A DNA stretch of 64,000 nucleotides from Schistocerca nitens (GCF_023898315.1 NC_064619.1:300242150-300306149); one strand, 5' to 3'; positions 10,695 to 21,945 are shown, counted from the stretch's first letter. Notes: generated from the letters alone by a model not told the origin. A program made the numbers and translations.

Positions 10695-11595
10695 CACTAA
10701 ATTTCATTCCATATTTCTCGACCTTATCATTTAGGACGTCTATTTGTTTTTATACCTCCTTACTTCTTTTTCCCCACACCACAATATCATCAGCAAGTAG
10801 TAACAGCTTCATCCCCCTTCCTCTATGGGTTTCATTCGTCTCTTCGACTATTTCATCCATCACTATAAATAATAGTGGTGATATCACACTTCCTTGTCTT
10901 AGTCCCGTAACATTCTTAAGACCTTCAGTTCTTCCGACTGGTGTCTGCACACAACTAGAACTTTTATCATACATTGCCTGGATGACTTTAACTTTTTGCT
11001 TTCCAACTCCCTTTCTCTTCAAGGTTGCCCATACCTTTTGTGTGGGAACACTGTCATATGCTTACACTAGGTCGAGAAATGTCACCACCAGATCTTTCCC
11101 ATACTCCCAATGTCTTTCCATCAACAGTCTCATACTAAAGATTGGGTCCACTGTTGATCTAACATGTCGAAAGCCATACTGCTCCTCTTCTAACTGCCCT
11201 TCCACTTTTTCTCTCAGTCTTCTTTCCAGTATCCTCTCCATTATTTTTGCTACTTGGGATATGAATGTGACCCCTCGATAGTTATCACATACTTTCCTGT
11301 CGCCCTTCTTGAAAACTGGGATTAGTATTCTCTTTCCCCATTCTTCAGGTACACATTTTTGTGTCTAAATGTATCTTATTAGTCTATATAGCCACTGTAG
11401 CCCAACTGGTCCAGTAATTTCATTTATCCCAGGTGCCTTTCCTGTTTTCATTTTTCTCAGAGCTAGTTCCACTTCTAACATCGTTATATCCTCCTCTTCT
11501 TCCAGATCCCTACCCCCTTGCCGTACTTCCATTCCTTTTCCATTGCCGTTCTTCACGTTTAGTAATTTATCAAAATACTCTTTCCATCTTTCTCT

Positions 11596-11788
11596 GCCGG
11601 CCGAAGTGGCCATGCGGTTAAAGGCGCTGCAGTCTGGAACCGCAAGACCGCTACGGTCGCAGGTTCGAATCCTGTCTCGGGCATGGATGTTTGTGATGTC
11701 CCTAGGTTAGTTAGGTTTAACTAGTTCTAAGTTCTAGGGGACTAATGATCTCAGAAGTTGAGTCCCATAGTGCTTAGAGCCATTTGAA
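11596..11788 (+). mobile_element. SINE group A variant, full length
   Basis: Head reads GTGGCCATGCGGTTAAAGGC, slightly different from the common group A head, with an intact B box GGTTCGAATCC. Perfect 12-bp target duplication CCATCTTTCTCT at 11584-11595 and 11789-11800, again inside the LINE. Confidence 0.94.
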
Positions 11789-12920
11789 CCATCTTTCTCT
11801 TATCTCTTCTGATTGCATTAATAGCTCTCCGCTTTCCCCTTTCACTAGCTTTGTGTATGTTTTTTCCTTCCACATACTCTTTGCAATTCCATATATCATC
11901 CTCTTGCTACTAGTAACATCTTTTTTCAGCTCCCGGGTGAATTTCTCCCAGCTTTTACTCTTTTCTTCTGCTACCATTTTCTTACCCTTATTTCTGCTAT
12001 CCTGGTATTTCCTTTTACTTTCAGCTGTTCGGTCTCTGTTCCATCCATGCCAGGCTTTCTTATTTTCTGTTACTGCCTCCTTCACCCTCTCATTCCACCA
12101 TGGTGTCTTCTTTTCCTTTACCCTTCCGGACATTCTGCCACAAGTCTTCTCAGCAGAGCTCACAAACGCTCCTTTGAACTTACCCCATTCCTTCTACATT
12201 GCCATACTCGGTGTTAGGGATTTTACCCTTAAGTGACTCCTTAAACTTTTCTTGTACGTTGCCATCCTTTAGTTTTCACACTTTTATTATCCTTTCCCTT
12301 TCTTCCTTTATATCTTTCAGTTCATCGAATCTCATCTTTGTCACCACCACTCGATGGTCTCCATCAAAAGCCTCTCCTGGGAGTGCAGTTACATCCGTCA
12401 ACTGTCTCCGATTTTTCTTTTCCACCAGAAAGTAATCGATGACCGTCTTCGTCCGTCTATCACCCCATCCATATCTCGTTATCTTTTGGCTATTCTTTTT
12501 ACGGAACCATGTGTTGCCCACAGTCAGCCCGTTTCTTTCACAGAAATCAACCAGTTTCTCTCCTTCCTCATTCTTCCTCCCATATCCATATGGGCCACTT
12601 ATCTCCTCCTTCCCTAGCCTTTCTTTGCCTACCTGCGCATTTAGGTCACCCATTACTGTTGCTTCCACATCTGTAAGTATACTCTCTAATACCTCTAGAA
12701 TATCCTCTATGTTCTCTTCTTTATTTTCTGTTCGTGGTGCATATACTTGGATTAAGTCCTTCACTACAATCCTTGTCCTCAGCCGAATCCTCATCACTCT
12801 ATCACTTGTGTATTCCACTGCTTCCTCATATTCCTCTAGGTTTCGTTGTACTATGATACGTACTCCATTTTTGGCTTCTTGACCACCAATCCAGTAGTGT
12901 GTGTATTTTTTGAAATCCAT

Positions 12921-13855
12921 GGCAAAAAGTAAAAAGACAATAAATATTGTACTTGACTGGAGGTTGTAAGAGGTCCACGACTAAGGAATTTATTGCTAGC
13001 GCAATCGAGCAGATGTGACTTCGATAGATTGCTCACGCGCTGCCTGCGATATGTACGCTACAATAGGATCGCAGACCAGAGAGCTGTGTCGGCAGCAGTA
13101 GTGGTAGTAGCTCGCAGTCGGGCGGTTGGGTCAGGTCGCTCGTGCAGAGCAGTTGTCGAGTTGTATAGCTCAGAGAGAGCGTTTGTGTCCTGGAGTTCGG
13201 ACAATGCAGTTCAGTAGTGGTGTTTTCTACTCGAGAAGGGCAGTAGAGTTACGGAATTACCAAGGCCAGTCGTAGAGAACGATGGCGGTGCCTGAGCGAT
13301 GTGACATAAGGTAAAAGCAAAGATTATTGTTCTTTATTGCCGCACGCATATGTTTAATGCTACAACTGATTTTTGTACTATTGTTATATCAAAGTCCCAT
13401 GTAAATGTTTTCAAAAATCTTTCAATAATAATCTTTCTTATAAAGATAACTTTTGATAGTCATTCATCTGAATTTTAAGCTTTTTCTAATTTCTCCTTAG
13501 TCATGCCGATTATCGTAAAGAATCAGTTGTTTTTCAGACATAACAATATCTAGTGGCCAGCACTGCACTGGGCTGTGCCAGAAAAATTTCTTATAGGAGG
13601 AGATATATACGCGTTATCCGGCGACATCATTGAGGTAAGAATTTTCAGTTTATTCACAATGATTTTTCAGGGCCATGACGCAGCAATGCTGACGTTCAGA
13701 TTTACCACTTTAGATTCACAGTCAGTTAATTATTGAAAGGTTACATTACGAGATTTCTTTTGAAAGGTTATCTACGAGTCACATTTTTATTGGCAGGTTA
13801 GTCACTTTTTTATTGAGAGGTTACGGAATTTATCTGTTGGGAGGTTACAAGGTAA
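12921..13855. other. Unassigned DNA with a degenerate GAGAGGTTAC repeat
   Basis: At about 13010-13330 the sequence is GC-richer (repeated GGCAGCAGTAG/GGTAGTAGCTCGC words) and might be promoter or LTR-derived. At 13730-13855 the word TTATTGAAAGGTTAC and close variants recur five times at irregular 20-30 bp spacing. No gene was recognised. Confidence 0.4.
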
Positions 13856-14056
13856 ATGGCTGGTTCAAATGGCACTGAGCACTATGGGACTTAACTTCTC
13901 AGGTCATCAGTCCCCTAGAACTTAGAACTACTAAAACCTAACTAACCTAAGGACATCACACACATCCATGCCCGAGGCAGGATTCGAACCTGCGACCGTA
14001 GTGGTCGCGCAGTTCCAGACTGTAGCGCCTAGAACCGCTCGGCCACTCCGGCCGGC
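13856..14056 (-). mobile_element. SINE group A, full length
   Basis: Tail at left and head at right ending CCGGCCGGC. Perfect 11-bp target duplication TTACAAGGTAA at 13845-13855 and 14057-14067. Confidence 0.94.
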
Positions 14057-14067
14057 TTACAAGGTAA

Positions 14068-14400
14068 CAATAAAAGAGTTGAAGAAGTCTGTGCTCTCCC
14101 TAATAAAAACGCGTCATATACACCACGAAAGAATTGCGTACTGATTTTAGGACGTAAAATATGTTATACTCCTGTGTAAATCCATTTGTGTACAGGTAGT
14201 ACGAAAAAATATTTAAATATACGCATGTTAAGAAGTCTAAAAAAATGCAAAATGTTGTCTTGCAAAAATAAATCACAAATTATTCACTTATAGACGAGAA
14301 ATAAACCACAATATTTTGCAGATATGTTTATAAAAAACTGACACATCTATCGCAACCACGCATTTGAAGTGCTACACATATTTAAGCAAATTTACAATGT
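14068..14400. other. AT-rich unassigned DNA
   Basis: No reading frame, repeat or terminal inverted repeat was recognised. Confidence 0.4.
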
Positions 14401-15055
14401 TTACATAAAGTTCCGCTATCATTTCATAACATAGCAACTTGGAAACTCTTAGAGATAGAGCGTGGTTTTTTTCCTTGTAAAATATTTAGCAGCTCTCTTT
14501 CTTTCTGTTATTCCAGAATTGCAGTTCGTCCCCCCTCGCCGCTCGTAGAATATCAATGCAGTATTTGAAACCTGCCTAAGTACGGGCCAACATCGCATCA
14601 TCAACAGTTCTGATCGCTTCATTGATTCGTGTGCGAAGGGTAGCAAGTCACTGAGTGGTGCTGTGTACACGCGATCCTTGACGTAACCCCACGAAAAGAA
14701 GTCTAAAGGCGTGGCATCGGAAGAGCGCGGAGAACACACAGCGGGACCATCACGACGAATCCACCTCTAAGGAAATGTGTCACTCATCGCATCCCGTACA
14801 TTCAGATTCCAATGTGGGGTTACACCTGCTGGGAGATGATGGATGGCTGCAGTTCTTCGATCTCTGCTAGCAGGAACTGTTCGAGCACGTCTAGGTAAAC
14901 ATTTCCCGTCACGCATCAGACCATACCAAAAACTGAACTTTTCCTGTTCCGCAATACCGTTGTCACAAGTTTACACTGTGCATACCAGATGACACATTGT
15001 CTCTTCTCCTGGTGTGACGCCATTTTGACCCGCTCCAAGTCAAATCCGTAACAAA
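14401..15055 (-). mobile_element. Mariner-superfamily remnant with internal deletion
   Basis: On the minus strand a short N-terminal trace is joined directly to the C-terminal catalytic end, so most of the transposase is missing. Terminal inverted repeats were not established. Confidence 0.55.
14449..14775 (-). pseudogene. Transposase C-terminal fragment
   Basis: The frame contains PRSSDATPLDFFSWGYVKDRVY, which matches the RSPDLTPLDFFLWGYxKxxVY block around the third catalytic Asp of DUF4817-type mariner-superfamily transposases. The tail EINEAIRT-like helix region can be traced but is frameshifted. The first two catalytic residues are absent. Confidence 0.7.
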
Positions 15056-16904
15056 GGACAGAGGAAAAATATTTTGAGAGGTGCCAAACGTGTTATAACA
15101 AACCACGATTGTGTATCTCTGATAGTATCCGCGTTAAGATCTTTTGAAATGATAGCATGGCTTTATGGGCGCCCTGTGATCGTAGTGACAGCCATACGGA
15201 AGGTAAACAAAAATTGCTCTATTTCACTTTCCGATCCTCTTCATGTCTTCATTAGGGTGATAAAAGTCTCCTATTGACTTCCACAGTAGCTTTTTCCCGA
15301 TATCCTCCCACGTTATTTTAGTTAATTCATGTAACGTAGATAGAGCACTCCTAATCTACATGTTATCCTTTAAAAATAAATAGAAATGTTTGAATGATAC
15401 ACGAGGCGAAACTTAGGAGGGAATGATGTTTGCAACATTACAACGAATATTCCTTTTAAAACAAAAGCCCAGTATGTCATCTACATGATCTACCTCTCAG
15501 TAGACTTATAAAATCCACTATTGAGCTCATTTTTTTTTCACTTTTCATTCCTTGCGCTAATGTTCAAGGCAGGCTGTCGTTATCTATTCCATTGTGGAGC
15601 TCGGTTCGTTTGAGACATATACGAGCGATCTGTGAATTGATTAGGAATATTTCACAGTTAGGAATATATGGGAGGGGATTAAAAGTTCCGCCATTAACTC
15701 TAAAGTCGAGGGTTACCTCGTAAAAACCCTGCTCTGAACCAGGGAATGGGATCTATATATCTATTTTTATGACACTGATATTGTAAGAAGAATATGAAAA
15801 CTTTTCTTTGCGTAGAGACGCGCGCTCTCACGCGTGTATGCGTGTATGTGAGTGTATGTAGCATTTCATGGCAGAGAATAGGACAGACAAAAAGGAATAA
15901 TGATTGTAAAAAAATGGCTGTGTAGAAAAATGCTTAAAGTGGAATGGGATGAATAATTGAGGAACGGAGAACAGTAGAGACTAGTGGAAATGACAGAAAC
16001 AAGAATAATATTTTGGCTGGGGCATATATTGTAGGGAAACAGCCTATAATGGGGTGTCATCGAAGGAAAAAGAGTAATGTGGGGAAGAGGAGATGAAGAA
16101 GGAATACGGAATGAGAGAAGAAATGGACAAAGTTAGCAGCATACTGAGGAAGAGGGGCAGACTGAGGAAGTGGAGAACACCGGTCGATATTTGTTGTAAG
16201 ATGATCTACCAGAGAAGAAGGAGAAAGAATTGTCCTGGAAACAACTGGAACCATTGCATTGCACGTGATACATACATCGTTTACAATTTTATCTCGCTCG
16301 CTGGCAGTGTTCCGTACAACGTGTAATCTGGCGTCTGCCGTCGAAGTTATGGCCACTGCGTTCTAAGAATGAATAATCCAGTGGCGGTTGTCGCTGGACG
16401 GGTTCCCTGTTTTCACCTCGCGGGCAGGATTACAGTTTAACCGTAGGTAATGCCGGCATTAACCGCACCCCGGCCTACCAGCTTTACGCATTTACACGCG
16501 AGGTGTATCCAAAACCACAGCCTCTTGCGTTCTCCGCTTGGAGGAGGGGAGAGTCCGCTTTCGCTGTGTCTGCTTCTCGATTAGTGGCTGTCACCGCAGA
16601 CCGAAACACAAGTACATCGTACTGCTCACAATCGTACGCAGACTGTACGCGTGTCCACAGATTCACTGCAGAGTATAAAGTTCAAATATTTATGTCGCCA
16701 CGTCCTAGGCAACACCAGTATCCCCTCCGTGGTCTCACACAACTCCCTCTCCCGCGACTTCTTGCAAACAATTTTGCTTGCAGTACTGCATAAAATATTT
16801 CTGTAAAGACCTGTTCACAGGCGTAAAGCTGTATCGAAGCATCCCTTAATCTGTTCATCTTCTTAATTCGCACTCCTTTTTAGGCATTCATTCTTTTCTT
16901 ATTC
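15056..16904. other. Unassigned DNA with a 14-bp palindrome
   Basis: No coding element recognised. A purine-rich tract lies near 15880-16240. GC content rises near 16370-16660, where the perfect palindrome TAATGCCGGCATTA sits at 16448-16461. Confidence 0.4.
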
Positions 16905-17460
16905 ATGATGCGAGGGTCATTCGAAGAGTAAAGAACGTTCTTTTTTACAGAAATTTTTATTTGATGTAATTAAACGAAACAGTATTTTACATACAATTTG
17001 ATACCCAAGCTACTTTTCTACGTAGTCACCGTTCGAATCTGGGCTCTTGTAGTCGTCTGCCGTTTTACCAGTTTTGCTGTGTCTTCTGTACACTCAGTTG
17101 CCGTCAAGTTGTTGAACCACTGACTAACGGCTTCTTTAAGTTCATCTTCACTTCCGAAGCATTGTTCACGCAAAAAAATCTTCCAGTTTGGAGAATAAGA
17201 CTAAGTCCGGACTGTGTGGCGGATGTTGAAACATTTCCCTTTGAAACTGCTGAGAAAGTCCTGTGTCACTCCCTCTGCATGGGACGTGCATTATCGTGAA
17301 GTATTATGACTCCACTGGTTAGCTGATTTCTGGAACAAAGTAATTTGCTATACAACTCCATGTAGACAAAAACAGGAGCACTGTCTGCCGAGGCAGGCAG
17401 TTCTACTCCGCAGATACTTTTGTATGTGCTCAACGACCGTCCTTTCACTGAGAAGTGTTA
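16905..17460 (-). mobile_element. Mariner-like element, 3' part
   Basis: The left end starts with ACGAGGGTCATTCGAAGAGT, which resembles a mariner terminal repeat (compare CGAGGGTCACTCC in the element at 60.9 kb). A minus-strand transposase trace follows. The other end is missing. Confidence 0.6.
16920..17453 (-). pseudogene. Mariner transposase fragment
   Basis: The minus-strand frame at 17448-17266 reads ELYSKLLCSRNQLTSGVIILHDNARP. The VIILHDNARP block is the neighbourhood of the second catalytic Asp of mariner transposases. Downstream frames retain pieces equivalent to the C-terminal helices, but with frameshifts and loss of the third Asp block. Inactive. Confidence 0.65.
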
Positions 17461-17843
17461 GTTCTCATTTACTATATTGGTCTCGCAACTGGTACTCGAT
17501 TTCAGGATCTACGTGATAATAGTTTCGTTCTCCCAGAAAAACTTTATCATATGTGTAACAGTCGGAGGTCCCTAGTGGTGGGGATCGACTTTTTGAAATC
17601 ACTATTCAGTGGAGTACGTTTGGTCCCAGGTATCACACACTGCAGCCCTTCATTGCGGAGGGCTATAATTTGAGAGTAATGAACGAAAAACAAAACTTTT
17701 CGTGGACTCTCTAGAGCCCTGAAAACAAGACTGGCTTTTGAAAACATCGACATAAAGTTATTTAGGTGATACCTATTCCTTTTTAAAATTTTCATCGAAA
17801 TTGCTGTGATCATTATTTTTATTCAGTTAATTGGTTCAAAATA
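17461..17843. other. Unassigned DNA
   Basis: No recognisable element; a short gap between two transposons. Confidence 0.35.
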
Positions 17844-18917
17844 CAGGGTGAAAAATATTCATTCGCGCACTGTAACTTCGCAATGCAATTCCTTACATAC
17901 TAACAACAGAAAATGTCTCGTCCTGTGCATATTTCCGGCAACAAACGGACGTCAAAGATTGGCAGTCCGGCAACACTGTAATCATACGTGTGGTAACTAC
18001 CTGTGTCAGGAGCAGTGCTGGGCAGTTGGTGCAGAGAACAGTGCTTTGGCTTAGCTTGCGGGAGGTCGAGGTTTCGAGTTTTTATTTGCTACATGTAACC
18101 TGTCTGGTACGTTATCTGTCGTCTTAATCGTCGTACAGCAATTATAGTGGGCCTTCTGCAAAACATTTGCACTTACATACTACGAAAACAGGAATGGAAG
18201 TGCAATCGTTTTCATTGGTCAGCATCTAAAGAAGCTTTTTCCACATCGTGGATGTCAATTGTTTCACACCTCTGCATCTACTATATTCCAAACCTGTTGT
18301 CTGTGTACCCTCCCCGAATGTCCGATCGATTATCTATTCTTCTTGCCACGTTCAGGTTCATTACATTTAGTTAGGAATGTACTATGTAATTGTCAGATAA
18401 GTGTGACTTGAAAAGAGGCGTATACTACAATATTACGTGGGACAATGAAATTGGAAAAAGAAAGCAAATACGCCTAGACTCAGAATTGAAGCCTCGACTC
18501 CCTGCAAGCTGAACCGAATCACTATCCACTGCACCATCTGCACAACAGTGGTCCTGTTTTCTGACAGAGTGTCCGCAGCTCGTGGTCGTGCGGTAGCGTT
18601 CTCGCTTCCCGCGCCCGGGTTCCCGGGTTCGATTCCCGGCGTGTTTAGGGATTTTCTCTGCCTCGTGATGACTGGGTGTTGTGTGATGCTAGGGTACTAA
18701 TGACCATAGGTGTTAAGTCCCATAGTGCTCAGAGCCATTTGAACCATTTTTTGCTGACAGAGGTAGTTGCCGTACATGTGGTTACAGTGTTCTCATACTG
18801 CCATTTGCTGCAGGAAATTTTGTACAAGACGAAATTTTGTGAGAGAAACTTTTGTATTGCTAGTGTGTGAGGAATCGCGCTGCGAAGTCCGACTGCGTCA
18901 ATTTTTATTCACCCTTC
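17844..18917. mobile_element. Long-TIR foldback element
   Basis: The left arm starts CAGGGTGAAAAATATTC and the right arm ends GAATAAAAATTGAC...-type complement (minus-strand AAGGGTGAATAAAAATTG). The arms can be aligned for roughly 230 bp or more: both contain ACTTCGCA, TTCCTxACAxACTA, ACACTGTAA and GGTGCAG words in inverted order. The right arm holds a SINE at 18570-18753. Each arm carries a tRNA-like patch (TGGTGCAGTGGATAGTG and a GTCGAGG-TTC motif near 18480-18535 and 18021-18082). There is no transposase, so the element is non-autonomous. Related pieces lie at 21760-21945 and 26590-27160. Confidence 0.75.
18570..18753 (+). mobile_element. SINE group B (tRNA-Gly-like head)
   Basis: The head reads GTGCGGTAGCGTTCTCGC with B box GGTTCGATTCC, a class I, glycine-like tRNA shape unlike group A. 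The tail (from TTAAGTCCCATAGTGCTC to GAACCATTTTTT) is the same as in group A. Perfect 9-bp target duplication CTGACAGAG at 18561-18569 and 18754-18762. Confidence 0.92.
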
Positions 18918-19760
18918 ACATGAGGCATGGAAAAGTATAAGGGCCCAAACCAGAGAAACAAAATTCTGAAAAATAGATGACTGTGACAATCAGATTAATA
19001 GACGTACTACTAGTCCCATAGCACCGAATTCTTTTTTAATCAAGCCTCAGGATCCGATAACCCCCACCCCCTGCCCCGCCGCACACACCATTATGCCGTT
19101 TTCCAACAGTTGATGGTCCTCGTTATCATCATTTTCATTAACCACACACTGAGGCTTGAATGTGGTGAACCGTAGATAATAGCTGAGTAGTGCAGAGAGA
19201 TAAAATTATACGTTGTGCTTTGGGCCCATACGGAAATGAATATCCGAGTGATCGTTGAGACAGCTTTTCGTGAATGTTCATATATGCAATGTAAGGCTAC
19301 AGACAGAGATAAAGCTGGTTCACCATAAAATCAACAGATGTCAGGAGCATCCATACATGCTAACATCAGAAAATCGATGGCATTGTGATTTAGGCGCTTA
19401 TGGTTCTCAGCGCGTCATATATTTTTTCATGTAAGATACTTCGCTGCATCATTTTAATCATCGTATTAACATTATTGTTTGGTCTCATTTTTTCCTTCCT
19501 TCTACTCTTTTTTAGTTTGGAATCTTTGCCCTCGTGATTTTAATTATTTTATCCATTTACTTGGATTTAATTTCTTCCTTCTTATCAATCCATATTTTCG
19601 TTCATGTTGTGTTTAGTAATACGTACTGGTTGGAATGAAAGTTATAAAATGAAGAGACAGAATTTCGTAATGTTAAAGAAGTGCGCTCCCCCTTTAATTT
19701 GTCGAAAGAAAAATGCAATTACAACACGGTGGCGTTTATACTTTGTACAGGAAGAACATA
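18918..19760. other. Unassigned DNA
   Basis: No coding trace or structured repeat recognised. Contains a C-rich patch near 19065-19085. Confidence 0.35.
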
Positions 19761-20428
19761 CAGGCTGATCAAAAAGTCAGTATAAATTTAAAAACTTAAT
19801 AAACCACGGAATAATGTAGATAGAGAGGTAAAAATTGACATACATGCTCGGAATGACATGGGGTTTTATTAGAACCAAAAGAAAGTTCACAAAATGTCCG
19901 ACAGATGGCGCGTGAAAGATCTCTTGCGCGCGTCGTTTGGTGATGATCGTGTGCTCAGCCGCCACTTTCGTCATGCTTGGCCTCCCAGGTCCCCAGACCT
20001 CAGTCCGTGCGATTATTGGGTTTGGGGATACCTGAAGTCGCAAGTGTATCGTGATCGACCGACACCTCTACGGATGCTGAAAGATAACATCCGACGCCAA
20101 TGCCTCACCATAACTCTGGACATGCTTTACAGTGCTGTTCACAACATTATTCCTCGACTACAGCTGTTGTTGAGAAATGATGGTGGACATATTGAGCATT
20201 TCCTGTAAAGAACATGATCTTTGCTTTGTCTTACTTTGTTATGCTAATTACTGCTATTCTGACCAGATGAAGAGCCATCTGTCGGACATTTTTTGAACTT
20301 TTGTATTTTTTTGGTTCTAATGAAACCCCATGTCATTCCAAGCATGTGTGTCAATTTGTACCTCTCTATCTACATTATCCCGTGATTTATTCAGTTTTCA
20401 AATTTATACTGACTTTTTGATCACCCGG
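19761..20428 (+). mobile_element. Non-autonomous mariner-superfamily element, long TIRs
   Basis: A 668-bp element flanked by TA (19759-19760 and 20429-20430). Terminal inverted repeats begin CAGGCTGATCAAAAAGTCAG and CCGGGTGATCAAAAAGTCAG and match for about 145 bp (19761-19908 and 20273-20428). The interior keeps only the last third of a transposase. This is an internally deleted derivative of a larger element. Confidence 0.9.
19894..20208 (+). pseudogene. Transposase C-terminal fragment
   Basis: The frame encodes RHAWPPRSPDLSPCDYWVWG, the block with the third catalytic Asp of mariner-superfamily transposases, then YLKSQVYRDRP and a C-terminal helix ending GGHIEHFL. The apparent start codon lies inside the left terminal repeat and was joined to the C-terminal part by deletion, so this is not a normal protein. 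The DNA-binding domain and the first two catalytic Asp residues are gone. Confidence 0.85.
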
Positions 20429-20879
20429 TATGTTTAAATGTCTGTATAATAACTACGATCCAAAAAAAAAGTACATTTTAACGAAAATAAATTTTTGCAA
20501 GCATTCCACAATCAATTAAATATATTATGTCGTCTTTTATGTTTGAACCGATAAAACGGTAGTTTTTAACTTTTAAATATTACGATAGATAAATAAAAGT
20601 AATTAAAATCACATGGGCCAAGGTTCTACATGAAAAAGGAGTAAACAATTGAATGAAACGAGAGGAAATAATAAAGTAATACGACGGTTAAAATTACGCA
20701 GGTAAGGGCTACAAATGGAAAAAACCATATGGTTTTAAATAATAAGAATAAACAGTCATTTCGACAAAGATTTTTTAAAGAAAAGTAATTGCCGGCGGAT
20801 CTCGAACCCAGAATTTTCAGCATTACGTCTAAGCGTGTAAATCTCTAGGGAACAACGCCGTTTCGAAAATCAGTGTTGT
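20429..20879. other. AT-rich unassigned DNA
   Basis: No gene recognised. At 20790-20850 a minus-strand stretch with GGGTTCGAGATCC resembles a tRNA B box with adjacent stem-like sequence, possibly an old SINE fragment, but no clear A box is present. Confidence 0.35.
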
Positions 20880-21450
20880 TTGTAAGTCCCTAGTGGATCA
20901 GGGAAAAATTCTTTTTGGTCGATTACTCGCGAACGAGAGCCCACCAAGTCTAGCGGCTGCAAGGTGTGATCTCTGGTATCGTAGGTTACCTATATTTGTG
21001 GGTTCAGAAAGTCGGTCAGGTCCCTGGGAACGTTATTTTCATACGACAGTGCCGCAGAAGACGTGTACCGCAGCTGTGTCGGCAGTAGGTGAACACAGAG
21101 CGCTCTGGCGGCTGCCTCTGTAAACTCTACAGCTGGCGCCCTGCCTCTGTGCCGCTTTTACCGCGGCCGGTTTTTAAGTGCTGCTGCGAGATACGCACAG
21201 AGCAGGGCACGGCGCCACGCCGGCGCGGCGCGGGTAGGCCGCGGGGGAGGATGGGGTGAGGGTGGGGGTGGGGGCTGCGGCTGAGAAATGTGCGACATGC
21301 CGCCCCGGCGCCACCGCCACAACACCTCGCGTCACGTCATCACGCGGCTGCAGCCGACGCCAGGGTTTCCGCCTGCGCGCGCTACACATGCGCGACAGCG
21401 CGACACCTAGCGGCGCTCCGGTCGTAAATCACACACCATACGCCACTCCC
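20880..21450. promoter_or_regulatory. CpG-rich island, function unknown
   Basis: The stretch at about 21120-21430 is strongly GC- and CpG-rich in an otherwise AT-rich window. It includes GCGCCACGCCGGCGCGGCGC, a G-rich tract (GGGTGGGGGTGGGGG) and a CRE-like CACGTCATCACGCG. Overlapping open frames are by-products of high GC. It could be an unmethylated promoter-like island or a GC-rich repeat. I see no exon or splice structure. Confidence 0.45.
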
Positions 21451-21495
21451 TAAACACACGTCTCCCTCGCTCATTCCTCTAGCCTCTCTCTCTTA

Positions 21496-21523
21496 TACAC
21501 ACACACACAAACACACACACACC
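21496..21523. repeat. (CA)n microsatellite
   Basis: Interrupted CA dinucleotide run (ACACACACACACAAACACAC). Confidence 0.95.
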
Positions 21524-21759
21524 AGCGCACACACTCACGCGCTCGTACACTGACATACTTATGCACTCATTCGCACAGTCACTTTCCGGATCGTCCTCCC
21601 GCTGCTCACCTATGGAGCCTGCTAGTTACTTGATCAATAAATCATCCTCACGATAAACATACACAATAATATGTAGTTCAAGTATCTTAATTCTGTACTC
21701 AATCCATCTACTTCACTCGCTGTACCAAATAGAAAGCACATCTGCAGAGTATTGAATGG

Positions 21760-21945
21760 AGATACTTGTCCTACATGTGTTTACAGTGATGCCAGATTGT
21801 CTTTCTTTGACGTCCAATTTGTATTGAATATATGCACGGGGCGAAACTTTATTTCAGACAATTTAATAGTGTTGGTGTGCAAGGAAACGCGCTGTGGCGT
21901 CCGAAGGTGTGAACTTTGGGTCATCCTCTATTTATAGATGACAAA
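21760..21945. repeat. Solo arm of the 17.8-kb foldback family
   Basis: Words in the same order as the right arm of the 17,844-18,917 element: CTACATGTGTTTACAGTG, TTTGACGTCC, GAATATATGCACGG, GCAAGGAAACGCGCTG and a terminal GGGTCATCC. No partner arm lies nearby, so this is a fragment or a solo terminal repeat. Confidence 0.6.

Larger units (their letters stand above)
9890..12920 (-). mobile_element. LINE (non-LTR retrotransposon), degenerate, two SINEs inside
   Basis: Minus-strand order is AP endonuclease (12920-12276), linker (12163-11774), reverse transcriptase (11613 to about 10500) and a C-terminal domain (10504-9905). The 3' end is near 9885, in a GATGATGATG tract. The 5' end is truncated inside the endonuclease. 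SINEs interrupt it at 11596-11788 and 10504-10694. The endonuclease and the C-terminal GSETWTM block suggest an RTE-like or related clade; the clade is not certain. Confidence 0.85.
9905..12920 (-). pseudogene. LINE ORF2: endonuclease plus reverse transcriptase, broken
   Basis: The endonuclease part reads VMGDLNAQVGKE and VIDYFLVEKK, followed by GDHRVVVTKM, the conserved blocks of the LINE apurinic endonuclease. The RT part has RKMKTGKAPGINEI, then EEEQYGFRHVRSTVDPIF, GLRQGSVISPLLFIV and LLADDIVVWG. The last is the catalytic box, with Phe/Tyr replaced by Leu. The C-terminal part contains YGSETWTMTRREESRIQ. Stops and frameshifts separate the blocks (for example between 11613 and 11022), and two SINEs interrupt the gene, so it is inactive. 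Another LINE fragment at 56.1-56.9 kb has a similar C-terminal ETWTM block. Confidence 0.85.

Noticed and set aside
16093-16326. 77-codon purine-rich ORF
   Set aside because: Composition-driven (GA-rich strand), with no domain or relative in the window.
21174-21453. Overlapping ORFs in the CpG-rich island
   Set aside because: Both strands are open because of high GC. There is no motif or splice structure.
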